DNA of 64,000 nt from Acidimicrobiia bacterium (GTDB taxonomy: Bacteria; Actinomycetota; Acidimicrobiia; Acidimicrobiales; CATQHL01), in NCBI GenBank assembly GCA_009835395.1, contig VXXM01000035.1, positions 32,075-96,074 on the forward strand, read 5' to 3'. The notes beneath the pieces are model-generated. The model made no database searches. It was not told the origin of the DNA and saw only the letters and a program-made list of their open reading frames with translations. Position 1 is the stretch's first letter. Every line of letters begins with the position of its first letter. Shown here piece by piece: positions 8,904 to 19,430 of this stretch. The position numbers and the translations under genes are program-made.

Positions 8904-9293
8904 GTGCGGCACGGCAGGGACCGAAGCGACCTCATCTCCTGGGCGACGGCCGGGGCCAGGGCGGCACACGAGCACTTCGGCCGCGACACACTCCTCATCG
9001 ACGTGGCGGAGGTGCTGTCGGTCTGCGATTTCTTCGTGATCACCAGCGGTGCCAACCCACGGCAGATCAAGGCCATCTGTGAAGAGGTCACCGAGGGCGT
9101 GCACGCCGCGGGCGGGCCGAAACCACTGTCGGTGGAAGGCCTCGAGTCGCGCGCGTGGGTGCTGATGGACTTCGGCGACTTCGTCGTGCACGTCTTCAGC
9201 GAGCAGGACCGCGAGTACTACCAACTCGAGCGCCTCTGGGGTGACTGTCCCCGGCTCTCCTGGGAACTCGGACTCGTGGCCGAGGCGGGCTGA
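8904..9293 (+). CDS. rsfS: Ribosomal silencing factor RsfS (Iojap family)
   Basis: LLIDVAEVLSVCDFFVITSGANPRQIKAI...WVLMDFGDFVVHVF; GTG start. Confidence 0.92.
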   Translation: MRHGRDRSDLISWATAGARAAHEHFGRDTLLIDVAEVLSVCDFFVITSGANPRQIKAICEEVTEGVHAAGGPKPLSVEGLESRAWVLMDFGDFVVHVFSEQDREYYQLERLWGDCPRLSWELGLVAEAG

Positions 9294-9331
9294 GGGTTCC
9301 AACGCCCCGGGGAGGCGAACGCGCCGCCCGG

Positions 9332-10429
9332 CTAGTCCTCCCCGGCGAGCACCACCACGGTCTGCTGGCGTAGCCAGTGATCGGCCAGCACCAGGCAGAC
9401 CATCGCCTCCACCATGGGGACGGCGCGGGGCAGCACGCAGGGGTCGTGCCGGCCGCGGGCCGCGAGGTCGACCGCCTGCCCGGAGCGGTCCACGGTTCGC
9501 TGCTCGGAGGCGATCGTGGCCGTCGGCTTGAAGGCGACGCGCACGACGATGTCCTCGCCGTTGGAGATCCCGCCCTGCACGCCCCCGGAGTGGTTCGACA
9601 GGGTCCGGGGCCGGCCGTCGGGGCCCGGCACGAAGGGGTCGTTGTGCTCGATCCCCGTCATCGTCGTGCCGGCGAAGCCGCTGCCGATCTCGAAGCCCTT
9701 GGCCGCCGGCAGCGACAGCAGCGCCTTGGCGAGGTCGGCCTCGAGCTTGTCGAACACCGGGTCGCCCAGTCCCGGTGGCACGCCGCGCGCCACGCAGGCC
9801 ACGACGCCGCCCAGCGAGTCGCCGCGCCGGCGCGCCTCGGTGATCGCCGTGCTCATCGTCTCGGCCGCTTCGGGGTCGCCACAGCGCACCGGCGACGCCT
9901 CGACGGCTTCCCTCTCGACGGTGCTCGAGTCGGTGGCAGCCCGGATCTCGTGGACCTGCGCCACCCAGGCGACCACCTCGACCCCGCAGGCCTCGGCCAG
10001 GAGGCGGCGCGCCACGGCCCCGCCGGCCACGCGGGCGGCCGTCTCGCGGGCGCTGGCGCGTCCCCCACCCTGCCAGTTGCGGATGCCGTACTTCGCCTCG
10101 GTCACGTAGTCGGCGTGGGAGGGGCGGTACACGTCGCGCAGGTGCTCGTAGGCCTCGGGACGGGCGTCGGTGTTCGGGATGAGCATCCCGATGGGTGTGC
10201 CGAGTGTGCGTCCCTCGAAGGTTCCCGACAGGATCTGCACCCGGTCGGCCTCGTCGCGCTGGGTCGTGAGACGGCTCTGGCCGGGCCGGCGCCGGTCCAG
10301 GTCCACCTGGACGTGCTCGGGACTCAGCGCCAGCCGGGGCGGGCAGCCCTCCACGCTGACGCCGATGGCCCCGCCGTGGGACTCCCCGAAGGTGCTGATC
10401 CGGAAGGTGTGGCCCCAGGTGCTGCCCAT
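9332..10429 (-). CDS. aroC: Chorismate synthase
   Basis: [31 protein letters not shown]..., [32 protein letters not shown]. Confidence 0.95.
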   Translation of the reverse strand: MGSTWGHTFRISTFGESHGGAIGVSVEGCPPRLALSPEHVQVDLDRRRPGQSRLTTQRDEADRVQILSGTFEGRTLGTPIGMLIPNTDARPEAYEHLRDVYRPSHADYVTEAKYGIRNWQGGGRASARETAARVAGGAVARRLLAEACGVEVVAWVAQVHEIRAATDSSTVEREAVEASPVRCGDPEAAETMSTAITEARRRGDSLGGVVACVARGVPPGLGDPVFDKLEADLAKALLSLPAAKGFEIGSGFAGTTMTGIEHNDPFVPGPDGRPRTLSNHSGGVQGGISNGEDIVVRVAFKPTATIASEQRTVDRSGQAVDLAARGRHDPCVLPRAVPMVEAMVCLVLADHWLRQQTVVVLAGED

Positions 10430-10439
10430 CGCCTCTACG

Positions 10440-12005
10440 TTACGTCGATTGCACCTCCGTGAGGGGCGCCTCGGGACCCGCCACCTCGCCGAGCAGGTGG
10501 CGTTGCACCTTGCCGAGGGCGTTGCGGGGGACGGCCTCCAGCGGCACCACGGCACGGGGATGCTTGTAGGGCGCCAGCCGCTCGGCCACGTGGCTGCGCA
10601 GCTCGTCCGCCGAGGGGGCCCGCCGGCCCGGCGCGGGGACCACGTAGGCGGTCACGAGTTCGCCCCACTGCTCGTCCGGCCGGCCGGCCACCACCACTTC
10701 GGCGATCGCGGGGTGGTCGGCGAGCTGCTCCTCCACCTCGCGCGGGTACACGTTGAGCCCGCCGGTGATGATCACCTCGCCGCTCCGTCCCTCCAGGTAC
10801 AGGTAACCGTCGGCGTCACGCCGGCCCACGTCGCCCGTGCAGAACCAGCCGTCGGCACGCGGCCCGGCACCCGGCCGGCGCCAGTAGCCGGCGAACACGT
10901 TCGGACCGCGCACCCAGATCTCGCCCGGCGCACCGGCGGGAACCTCCGGATCCGCCGCCGGCGAGTGGCCGGGCTCCAGCAATCTCAGTTCCACTCCGGG
11001 GAGCGGGAAGCCCACGCTGCCGGGGCGGCGGTCGCCGTCGAGCGGGTTGGACACGAGCATCACCGTCTCGGTCATCCCGTAGCGCTCCAGCACCGCCAGG
11101 CCCGTGTTCTCCTCCAGCCGGCGGTGCAGATCGGCGGGCAGCGGCGCCGAACCGGACACGGCCAGCCGGAGGGCGGCGAGCTCCGGTGCGCGAGGGTTGC
11201 CGGCGATGCGGTTGTACATGGTGGGAACGCCGAAGAACAGCGTGGCCCGGTGCTCGCGCACCGCGTCGATGACGGCATCGGAATCGAATGAGGGCTGCAG
11301 GACCGCAGAGGCGCCGCTGTGCAGCGTGCCGTGCAGCCCCACGCCCAGACCGTGGATATGGAAGAGGGGCAGGGCCAGCACCAGGCGGTCGCTCTCGCTC
11401 CAGCCCCAGGCCCGGCGCAGCGCCTCGGCGCCGGCCAGCAGGTTGGCGTGCGTGAGCACGGCGCCCTTCGGAGCGCCGGTGGTCCCGGAGGTGTAGCCGA
11501 GTATCGCCGGCTCGTCGCCGTCGAGATCATCCAGGCTGGGGGCGTTCCCCGGAGGCAGGTCCACGGCGCTGGTGCAGACCAGCGCGTCGGGTTCGGCCTG
11601 CCGCACCCAGGACTGCATCCCGGGATCGTCGATGACGGCGCCGCGCGGGGAGGCGTCGGCCACGATGTGGGCCACCTCGCGCCGGCGCAGGGCGGCGTTG
11701 ACGGGCACGACCACCAGACCCATGCGCAGGCACGCCGTGTGGGCCGCCACCAGGGCGACGCCCGACGGTGCGGACAGCAGAACCCGGTCGCCGCGGCGCA
11801 GACCGGCGGCGTACAGGCGGCCCGCCACCTCGGCGCCGGCCGCAGCCAACTGGCCGCGGGTCGTCCAACCCGCCACGGGATCGTGGAGGCAGGGACGGTC
11901 GGGGTGACCGACGGCGTGCTCCCGCCAGGTCGCCGGCAGGCTGCCGGCGGCGGTCAACTCCCCGGCGTCCCCGCCGGCTCGCGGGTGCCCGGTCGGGCCG
12001 CTCAC
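10440..12005 (-). CDS. AMP-dependent acyl-CoA synthetase/ligase
   Basis: [42 protein letters not shown] overlap with the upstream gene. Confidence 0.88.
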   Translation of the reverse strand: MSGPTGHPRAGGDAGELTAAGSLPATWREHAVGHPDRPCLHDPVAGWTTRGQLAAAGAEVAGRLYAAGLRRGDRVLLSAPSGVALVAAHTACLRMGLVVVPVNAALRRREVAHIVADASPRGAVIDDPGMQSWVRQAEPDALVCTSAVDLPPGNAPSLDDLDGDEPAILGYTSGTTGAPKGAVLTHANLLAGAEALRRAWGWSESDRLVLALPLFHIHGLGVGLHGTLHSGASAVLQPSFDSDAVIDAVREHRATLFFGVPTMYNRIAGNPRAPELAALRLAVSGSAPLPADLHRRLEENTGLAVLERYGMTETVMLVSNPLDGDRRPGSVGFPLPGVELRLLEPGHSPAADPEVPAGAPGEIWVRGPNVFAGYWRRPGAGPRADGWFCTGDVGRRDADGYLYLEGRSGEVIITGGLNVYPREVEEQLADHPAIAEVVVAGRPDEQWGELVTAYVVPAPGRRAPSADELRSHVAERLAPYKHPRAVVPLEAVPRNALGKVQRHLLGEVAGPEAPLTEVQST

Positions 12006-13369
12006 TGCAGCAGTCCCAGCAGGGCCTGCTCGACGACCTCGCTGAGCGCCGGGTGGATGTAGAGCTGCCCGGAGGCGATCTGGGTCACGCTCAGGTCGAA
12101 GGCCATGGCCTGCACGAGTTGCTGCAGCAGCACCGCCGCGTCGGGCCCGCAGATGTGCGCACCCAGCAGGCGGTCCGAGCCCGGGTCCGCCAGCACCTTG
12201 CAGAAGCTGGCGGTATCCTCCATGGCCCACCCGTAGGCGGTGTCGCCGTAGGGTCGCAGCGAACGGCGGAAGGGTCGCCCGGCGGCGACCAGCTCCTGCT
12301 CGGTGAGACCCACCGAGGCCACCTGCGGCGAGGCGAAGACGGCGTGGGGGACCGGCCCGAGGGCCAGTGGCCTCAGGTCCTCCGGATACGCCAGGTTGTG
12401 GGCCACCGCCCGCGCCTCGGCGTTGGCCACGTGCTTCAACTGGTTGGGGTTGCAGATGTCCCCGAGTGCCCAGACCCCCTCCGCGGTCGTGCGGCCGTAG
12501 CGGTCCACCGTCACGTAGCCGGCCTCGTCGAGCGCCACGCCGGCGGCGCCGACCTGCAGTTCGTCGCCGTTGGGGATCCTCCCGGCGGCCACTAGCAGCA
12601 CATCCGCGCCCAGGGTCTCGGTGCCCGAGGCGTGGCGCACGTCCAGCGAGATCGCGCCGCCGGGCGCGCTCGCCGCGGCGACCGGCTGCGCCTCGGTGAT
12701 CACCCTGAAGCGCTCCCGGTAGGCGGCGGTGAAGGCCTCGCTCACGTCGCGGTCCTCGGCCCGCAGCAGGCGGGGCCCGCGGTTCAGGATGGTCACCTCG
12801 CTGCCGGCGGCGTCGAAGACGTGCGCCATCTCCGCGGCGATGTAGCCGCCGCCCCAGATCAGCAGCCGTTGGGGGGGCTCGGGCAGGCGCATGATGTCAT
12901 CGGAGGTGTAGTAGGGCACGGAGCTCAGGTCCGGAAGCGGCGGGACGAAGGGCCGCGCCCCTGCGGCCAGCACCACGGCGTCGCCGGTGACCTCCGCCCC
13001 GGCCACCTCGAGACGGCGCGGGCCACAGAACCGGGCCTGGCCCTTGTACACGGCGACGTTCTCCAGCCCGCGGCGGTAGTCCTCGCCGGCCGCGGCGATC
13101 GGATCGATGCGTCCGAACACCCGCCCGGTGACCTCGGGCCAGTGCACCTGCTCCACGTGCGCGGCGACACCGAGGCGACCGGCGTGGCGCGCCGTCTCGG
13201 CCACGTCGGCCACGTGCACCAGCATCTTGGAGGGAATGCAGCCCCTGTTCAGGCAGGTCCCGCCGAAGTCGGCGCGCTCCACGATGGCCACCCGCCGGTC
13301 CTGGAGTTCGGGGATCAGCAGCGAGTTGCCCGAGCCCGCCCCGACGATGACGAGATCGAAGTGCGCCAC
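12002..13369 (-). CDS. mtr: Mycothione reductase-like pyridine nucleotide-disulfide oxidoreductase
   Basis: HFDLVIVGAGSGNSLLIPELQDRRVAIVERADFGGTCLNRGCIPSKM; C-terminal dimerisation domain with HPALSE. Confidence 0.8.
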   Translation of the reverse strand: MAHFDLVIVGAGSGNSLLIPELQDRRVAIVERADFGGTCLNRGCIPSKMLVHVADVAETARHAGRLGVAAHVEQVHWPEVTGRVFGRIDPIAAAGEDYRRGLENVAVYKGQARFCGPRRLEVAGAEVTGDAVVLAAGARPFVPPLPDLSSVPYYTSDDIMRLPEPPQRLLIWGGGYIAAEMAHVFDAAGSEVTILNRGPRLLRAEDRDVSEAFTAAYRERFRVITEAQPVAAASAPGGAISLDVRHASGTETLGADVLLVAAGRIPNGDELQVGAAGVALDEAGYVTVDRYGRTTAEGVWALGDICNPNQLKHVANAEARAVAHNLAYPEDLRPLALGPVPHAVFASPQVASVGLTEQELVAAGRPFRRSLRPYGDTAYGWAMEDTASFCKVLADPGSDRLLGAHICGPDAAVLLQQLVQAMAFDLSVTQIASGQLYIHPALSEVVEQALLGLLQ

Positions 13370-13557
13370 GGCTGAAACCCTACGCCGACCCTCCCGAACC
13401 CGGTCCGATCCCGCAGCGGCGGCGACGGCGGGGGAGGCTGGGAATCCGAGGCGCTTGGCCCCCGGTGGGGCGCCTCGGTAGTCTCCGCTGCATCGTCCCG
13501 AGCGTCGCCGGACCGCGGCGCTCGCGGCGGGCACGCTGAAGCGAACTGAACGAAGGG

Positions 13558-15582
13558 GTGTCGGTGAAGACCTACCCGACCGAACGCATCCGCAACGTGG
13601 CGCTCGTGGGTGCCAGCGGCGCAGGCAAGACCATGCTGGCCGAGGCCATGCTGTTCCGAGCCGGAGCGCTCGACCGCATGGGCGGCATCGAGTCGCAGAA
13701 CACCGTCTGCGATCACGAGCCGGAGGAGCGGGATGCCGGCAGCTCGCAGGTCATGGCGCTGGCCTCCTTCGAATGGAACGACCACAAGATCAACCTGCTG
13801 GACACGCCGGGATCGTTCGACTTCGCCGGCGAGCAGTGGGCCGCCATGGCGGTGGCCGATCTGCTGGTGATGGTCGTCGACGCCACCGCGGGAGTCGATC
13901 ACGCCGTCGCCGGCGCCTGGCGGCGCGCCGCCGAGGCGGGCATCCCGCGCCTCTTCTTCGTCAACAAGCTGGACCGCGAGTTCGTCAACTTCGACGCCGT
14001 GCTGAGCGCGTTGCAGGAGACCTTCGACAGCGGCGTGGCCCCGCTCGAGCTGCCCATCTCCGAGGGGCCGGGCTTCTGCGGCGTGGCCGACCTGCTGAGC
14101 GACGACGCCTGGCTCTACGAGGGCGGCTCGATCACCGAGACCCCGATCCCCACCGACATGGCAGCGCGTGTCGAGGAGGTGCGGGAGTCGCTCATCGAAG
14201 GGATCGTCGTGGCCGATGACGACCTGTTGGAGCGGTACCTGGAGGGCGACGTTCCCCCCACGGCGGAGTTGGAGAAGACCCTCGGGCAGGGGGTTGCCGA
14301 CGCCTCGGTGTTCCCCGTGATCTGCGGTTCCGCCACGGCGCCGATCGGCGTGGACCGCCTCTGCAACTACATCTGCGGCATCGGGCCCTCACCGCTGGAA
14401 GCCCGGCCCATGCTCGACGCCGCCGGTGAGCCGGTGGCTCCCAGCGGCGACGGCCCGCCGGCGTTGCTGGTGTTCAAGACCACCGTGGATCCGTATCTCG
14501 GCACCGTCTCGGTGTTCAAGGTCGCCACCGGCTCGCTGGTCGCCGACACGAACCTGCAGAACTCCCGCACGGGCAACAGCGAGCGCGTCCGCACCCTCGT
14601 GACCCTGTGCGGGGGGAGCAGCGAACCGGTCACCGAGTTGGCTGCGGGGGACATCGCCGCGGTCGCCAAGCTGGCCGACACCAACACCGGGGACACCCTT
14701 GGGGACGGATCGACGGTACTGGCGCCGCCGCCGTGCCCCGAGCCGATGCTGTCCTTCGCCGTGGTGCCGCGCAGCAAGGCCGACGAGGAGAAGCTCTCCA
14801 ACGCGCTGCGCCGGCTCTGCGGGGAGGACCCGTCGCTGCGCGTGACACGGCCGATCGAGACCCGCCAGACGCTGCTCTCGGGACTCGGCGACATGCATCT
14901 CCGCACGGCCCTGAAGCGCATCGAGCGCAAGTTCAACGTGGGGGTGGACCTCGAGGATCTGCGGATCCCGTTCCGGGAGACGATCACCGTCAAGGCGGCC
15001 GCCGAGGGCAAGCACAAGAAGCAGACCGGGGGTCACGGCCAGTTCGGCATCGCCCACGTGCGCATCGAGCCACTGCCCCGGGGGTCGGGATTCGAGTTCT
15101 CCGACGAGATCACCGGAGGCGTGATACCCCGGCAGTACATCCCGGCGGTCGAGGCCGGGATCCGCGAGGCCATGGAGAACGGTGGCAAGCACGGCTACCC
15201 GGTGGTCGACCTGCGCGCCACCGTCTACGACGGGAAGTACCACTCGGTGGACTCCTCGGAGATGAGCTTCAAGATGGCCGGACGGCTGGCCTTCAACGCG
15301 GCCCTGGGCGAGGCCCGCCCGGTGGTGCTGGAACCCGTCTCCCAGGTGGACGTGCGCGTGCCCGGCGAGTGCCTCGGCGACGTGATCGGCGACCTCTCCT
15401 CACGCCGGGCGATCGTGCAGGGAACCGACACCGGCAACTACGGCGAGCAACACGTCCGCGCCCTGGTGCCGGAGTCCGAGCTGGTGCGCTACGCCATCGA
15501 TCTGCGGTCCATCACCGGGGGCCGCGGCGCGTTCACCGCCAGCCACGACCACTACGCGGTGCTGCCGGGCGTGCCGAGCTGA
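13558..15582 (+). CDS. Elongation factor G-like GTPase
   Basis: VGASGAGKTMLAEAML, DTPGSFDFAG, NKLDRE, EF-G domains IV/V. Confidence 0.88.
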   Translation: MSVKTYPTERIRNVALVGASGAGKTMLAEAMLFRAGALDRMGGIESQNTVCDHEPEERDAGSSQVMALASFEWNDHKINLLDTPGSFDFAGEQWAAMAVADLLVMVVDATAGVDHAVAGAWRRAAEAGIPRLFFVNKLDREFVNFDAVLSALQETFDSGVAPLELPISEGPGFCGVADLLSDDAWLYEGGSITETPIPTDMAARVEEVRESLIEGIVVADDDLLERYLEGDVPPTAELEKTLGQGVADASVFPVICGSATAPIGVDRLCNYICGIGPSPLEARPMLDAAGEPVAPSGDGPPALLVFKTTVDPYLGTVSVFKVATGSLVADTNLQNSRTGNSERVRTLVTLCGGSSEPVTELAAGDIAAVAKLADTNTGDTLGDGSTVLAPPPCPEPMLSFAVVPRSKADEEKLSNALRRLCGEDPSLRVTRPIETRQTLLSGLGDMHLRTALKRIERKFNVGVDLEDLRIPFRETITVKAAAEGKHKKQTGGHGQFGIAHVRIEPLPRGSGFEFSDEITGGVIPRQYIPAVEAGIREAMENGGKHGYPVVDLRATVYDGKYHSVDSSEMSFKMAGRLAFNAALGEARPVVLEPVSQVDVRVPGECLGDVIGDLSSRRAIVQGTDTGNYGEQHVRALVPESELVRYAIDLRSITGGRGAFTASHDHYAVLPGVPS

Positions 15583-16841
15583 TCGCGCGGCGCCCGGTCC
15601 ATCACCTCCACGTTGGAGTCGAGCGCCCGCAGGCCCTCCCAGCGCACGATCACCGAGACCAGGTACAGCGCCAGCACGATGCCGTTGATGCCGAAAACGA
15701 GGCGCAGTCCCAGGTGGTCGCCGAGCCAGCCCCCCACGAGCGCCCCCGTCGGCCAGCCGCCGAAGATGCCCATCACGTAGAGCGACATCGTCCGGCCGCG
15801 CATCGCCTCGGACACCTGGGACTGGACCGCCGAGTTCAGGGAGATGGCGATGCAGACGTGCGCCACCCCGCTGAGGAAGTATCCGGCCAGCCCGACCGGG
15901 TAGCTGGTCGTGGCGACCGCCAGCAGGGCGGCCGAGGCATAGAGGGCCAGGCCCAGACGGGCCAGCACCGAGCGATCGAAGCGGTCCCCGTAGCCGATGA
16001 TCAGCACCGAGCCGATCACCGAGCCCACCCCGGCGGCCGTGATCAGCCCCGCCAGTCCGGTCTCGCCCACGCCGTAGTCCTCGCTGGCCAGTCCGGCTGC
16101 GAGGTGCAGCAGCGCGCCGCCGAAGTAGGCCATCACGAAACCCGTGAGTATCGCCTGCCGCAGCGATGCGCGGCGCCGGACATAGGCGACGCCCGCGGCC
16201 AGGAAGGCGCGGATCCGTTGGCGCGCCGGCGGTTCCACCCGGCGCGGCCGCATCGTGGCGATCACGATCAGCAGGAGCCCGTAGGTGACGGCGTTGGTCA
16301 CGAAGACCGAGCCGGGGCCGACCAGCGCCAGCAATCCCGCTCCTGTCAGCGGCCCGATGGCACGCGAGGCCGTGAACTGCGCGGAGTTGAGGCGGATCGC
16401 CGAGAGGAGGCTCGAGCTGGGCACGAGCAGCGGCACCAGCGCGAGCCAGCTGGACGCCTGGATCCCCAGGGCGACCCCCATGACGAGGTTCAGCCCGATG
16501 ATGCGCCACGGCGTGAGCTGACCCGTCATCTGCAGCGCCGCGAAGCCTGCGCAGGCGACGGTGCTGACCGCCAGCGTGATGACCATCACCTTCTGGCGGG
16601 CGAACCGGTCGGCCACCACGCCGGCGACGGGAGCCAGGAACACGGCGGGGATCAGCATCGTGAACGCCGCCGCCCCGACCCAGGTGTTGGAGCCGGTCAT
16701 GTCGAAGATGAGGAACGGGACGGTGAACTGCTGCATCCAGTTGGCGGCGTTGGAGATGAGGGCCGCCCACCAGAAGAAGGCGAAGTCCCGGTACCTGAGT
16801 GCGCCCAACGCGCCTGAGTCCGATCGCCGCGCGCCGTTCAC
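15552..16841 (-). CDS. MFS transporter (EntS-like)
   Basis: LRYRDFAFFWWAALISNAANWMQQFTVPFLIF...GVVADRFARQKVM. Confidence 0.82.
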   Translation of the reverse strand: MNGARRSDSGALGALRYRDFAFFWWAALISNAANWMQQFTVPFLIFDMTGSNTWVGAAAFTMLIPAVFLAPVAGVVADRFARQKVMVITLAVSTVACAGFAALQMTGQLTPWRIIGLNLVMGVALGIQASSWLALVPLLVPSSSLLSAIRLNSAQFTASRAIGPLTGAGLLALVGPGSVFVTNAVTYGLLLIVIATMRPRRVEPPARQRIRAFLAAGVAYVRRRASLRQAILTGFVMAYFGGALLHLAAGLASEDYGVGETGLAGLITAAGVGSVIGSVLIIGYGDRFDRSVLARLGLALYASAALLAVATTSYPVGLAGYFLSGVAHVCIAISLNSAVQSQVSEAMRGRTMSLYVMGIFGGWPTGALVGGWLGDHLGLRLVFGINGIVLALYLVSVIVRWEGLRALDSNVEVMDRAPRDQLGTPGSTA

Positions 16842-16907
16842 ACCCGGCGAGCCTAGGTGGGACACTCGCGGGGGAGACCGGATCCTGCTCGGCGCGGGCC
16901 GGGGCAT

Positions 16908-19370
16908 ATGCTTTCGCGGGTGAGTGGGTTCTCGCGGCTCTTGAGGTCCGCGCCCCGCCGGCGCACCTCTCGTCGCCTCCTCGGCGGCGCTCTGGTCATC
17001 GTCACCCTGGCGGCCGTGCTGCTGGCCGCCGGTTCGTCGCCCGCGGCCGCGCACACCCGGCTGCTGGAGACGATCCCGGAGAACCGCACGATCGCCGACG
17101 CGCCGCCCGAGCGCCTGACCCTGGTCTTCGCCGAGGCCGTCGACCCCCGCACGGTGCAACTCGACGTGATCGGCGCCGACGGCGGCCTCGTGCCGGGCGC
17201 CGCCCTACTGACCCCCAGCGGTGCCGATCAGGCGGTCATCGAATTCTCCCTGCCCCCGCTCGACGACGGCGTGTACGGGCTCTCCTGGATCACCGTCGGA
17301 CCCGACGGCCACAGGGTGGCGGGGGAGGTCGTCGTCGGTGTGGGCTCCGTCGACGCCGCCGGCGTGCAGGAGGCGCGGTTCAGCGACACGCCGCCTCTCG
17401 AGCGCGTCCTGAGCATCGCCGCCGGGGTGGCCCGCTACCTCTGGTACTTCGGCCTCGCGGCGGTGGCCGGGTCGCTGCTCGTGCTGGCCTGGGGTCTCCG
17501 CCCGGGGGCCGGCTCACCGGCGAAGGAGATCCTCAGCCGCCGGGCCCGGCGCGCCCTGGTGCAGGGCTCGTTGCTGCTGCACGTCGGCATCCTCGTGCGC
17601 GCCGGTGCCACCATCACCCTCGTCACCCGCGGCTACCGCAGCGGATCGCTGAGCGAGGACCTGCTACTCGCCCTCGTGGACGGCATGGGTCTGACCCTGC
17701 TGCTGGCGGCGGTGGCCGCCGGCGCCCTGGTGGTGTGGGCTCCCCGGCTGAGCCGGGCGCGGTCGGGATGGACGTTCCTGCAGGCGGGCCTGGGCGTGAT
17801 GGCGCTGGTGGCGATCGGGTCGGCAACCTCGCACACCGCGGTGCTCTCCGAGGACCCCTTCGGGATCTGGGTGTCCACGCTGCACCTCACCGCCGCAGCC
17901 CTCTGGCTCGGGCCGCTGCTCGTCGTGGGCTGGGCCACCGCCTCGGGCCGCTGGCGTGCCCGGCCGGCGGCCGAGCGGGCGGCGACGCTGCGGGAGGTCT
18001 TCGGCCGCTTCGGCCCGGTGGCCGTGGGCGCCTTCGCGGTGCTCGTGGCGACCGGCGCCCGCTCGACCTGGCTGCTGGCCGGCTCGGAGTTGCTCTCGGG
18101 CTCGGGCTACACCATCGCGCTCATCGTCAAGCTGGCCGTGCTGGCGGCGGTGATCCTGCCCCTCGGCACCTACCACGACCGGCGCCTCGGCTGGCTGGCC
18201 CGGCGCCGGCCGGACGGGGATGCCGGAGCCGCCCCGGTTCGCTCGCTGCGCCTGGAGGCCGGGGCTCTGGCGTCGGTGCTGGTCGTGGCGGCCGTGCTGG
18301 CCGGGCTGAATCCGGCCGTCTTCGGCTCGGGCGGGGAAGGCGACGGCTCGACGGTCGCGGTGGTCGGCGGGGCCGCCCCGGCGGAGGCCACCGATCCGGC
18401 CGTGCTGCTGTCCGACGCCCCGCCGGAGAGCGTCGAGGACTGCCGCGACCGCCCGGTGGGAAGGCCCAACTGCTACCGCGACTACTTCGCGGAGGTCATG
18501 CGCAACCAGGGTGCCGACGTGGCGGTGGCGGAGATCGCCGCCCTGTCCGAGACCGACGACCACGTGGCGCGGGACTGTCACCAGGTGGTGCACGACCTCG
18601 GCAACGACGCCGCCGAGTACTACGGCGACGTGGGCATCGCCCTGACCTACGAGGGATCGGCCTGCTGGTCGGGCTACTACCACGGTGTCGTGGAGTACGC
18701 CATCTCGCAGTTCAACGGCACCGAGCTGTTCGACGAGATGCCCAACATCTGCACCACCGCGGCCGAGCGCGAGTACTCCTTCACCCACTACAACTGCGTG
18801 CACGGGCTGGGCCACGGGGTCATGTTGAACCTCGACGGCGACCTGTTCGGTTCGATCCCGTACTGCGAGACGCTGCCGGACCGCTGGGAGCTCAGCTCCT
18901 GCGTGGGCGGCGCCATCATGGAGAACGTCGTGTCGGCGCAGCAGGGCATCCAGACCGACCTGCGCACCGACGACCTCATCTACCCGTGCAACGTGATCGG
19001 CGACGACTACGTCGACGAGTGCTTCGCCATGCAGACCTCCTGGATGCTCTACAACCTCGGCTACGAGGATGAGAACTTCGCCGAGGCGTTCGCCATCTGC
19101 GACTCCGTCCAGACCGACATGGTCGACAACTGCTACCGCAGCATGGGACGCGACATCAGCGGCTCCTCGCTGCTGGAGGTGAGCCGGATCGTGCGGCTCT
19201 GCTCGCTCGGCGATCCCGCCTACCAGGAGGAGTGCTTCGTGGGCGCCTCGTTGAACGCGGTCTACAACGACCACGGCACGGCGATGGCGACCGCGCTCTG
19301 CGAGGCGATCCCGGCCCGCATGCAGGACGCCTGCTACGCGGCGCGTGACCGGGCGGCGGGCACCTTCTGA
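16908..19370 (+). CDS. CopC-CopD copper resistance fusion with C-terminal Cys/His-rich domain
   Basis: Signal peptide ending AAA-HTRLLETIPEN..., CopC GPDGHRVAGEVVVGV, multi-TM CopD region, then about 310 aa with 16 Cys and a His cluster. Confidence 0.82.
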   Translation: MLSRVSGFSRLLRSAPRRRTSRRLLGGALVIVTLAAVLLAAGSSPAAAHTRLLETIPENRTIADAPPERLTLVFAEAVDPRTVQLDVIGADGGLVPGAALLTPSGADQAVIEFSLPPLDDGVYGLSWITVGPDGHRVAGEVVVGVGSVDAAGVQEARFSDTPPLERVLSIAAGVARYLWYFGLAAVAGSLLVLAWGLRPGAGSPAKEILSRRARRALVQGSLLLHVGILVRAGATITLVTRGYRSGSLSEDLLLALVDGMGLTLLLAAVAAGALVVWAPRLSRARSGWTFLQAGLGVMALVAIGSATSHTAVLSEDPFGIWVSTLHLTAAALWLGPLLVVGWATASGRWRARPAAERAATLREVFGRFGPVAVGAFAVLVATGARSTWLLAGSELLSGSGYTIALIVKLAVLAAVILPLGTYHDRRLGWLARRRPDGDAGAAPVRSLRLEAGALASVLVVAAVLAGLNPAVFGSGGEGDGSTVAVVGGAAPAEATDPAVLLSDAPPESVEDCRDRPVGRPNCYRDYFAEVMRNQGADVAVAEIAALSETDDHVARDCHQVVHDLGNDAAEYYGDVGIALTYEGSACWSGYYHGVVEYAISQFNGTELFDEMPNICTTAAEREYSFTHYNCVHGLGHGVMLNLDGDLFGSIPYCETLPDRWELSSCVGGAIMENVVSAQQGIQTDLRTDDLIYPCNVIGDDYVDECFAMQTSWMLYNLGYEDENFAEAFAICDSVQTDMVDNCYRSMGRDISGSSLLEVSRIVRLCSLGDPAYQEECFVGASLNAVYNDHGTAMATALCEAIPARMQDACYAARDRAAGTF

Positions 19371-19430
19371 GCCCACCGCCCGCCTCTGCGGGGGCCGTGG
19401 GCAACCCGCAGGCCTCTAATATCGGTTGGC

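Noticed and set aside
14607-16817. 736-aa plus-strand ORF spanning the fusA-like end and the MFS gene
   Set aside because: Arg/His/Gly-rich low-complexity translation crossing two well-supported genes; spurious.
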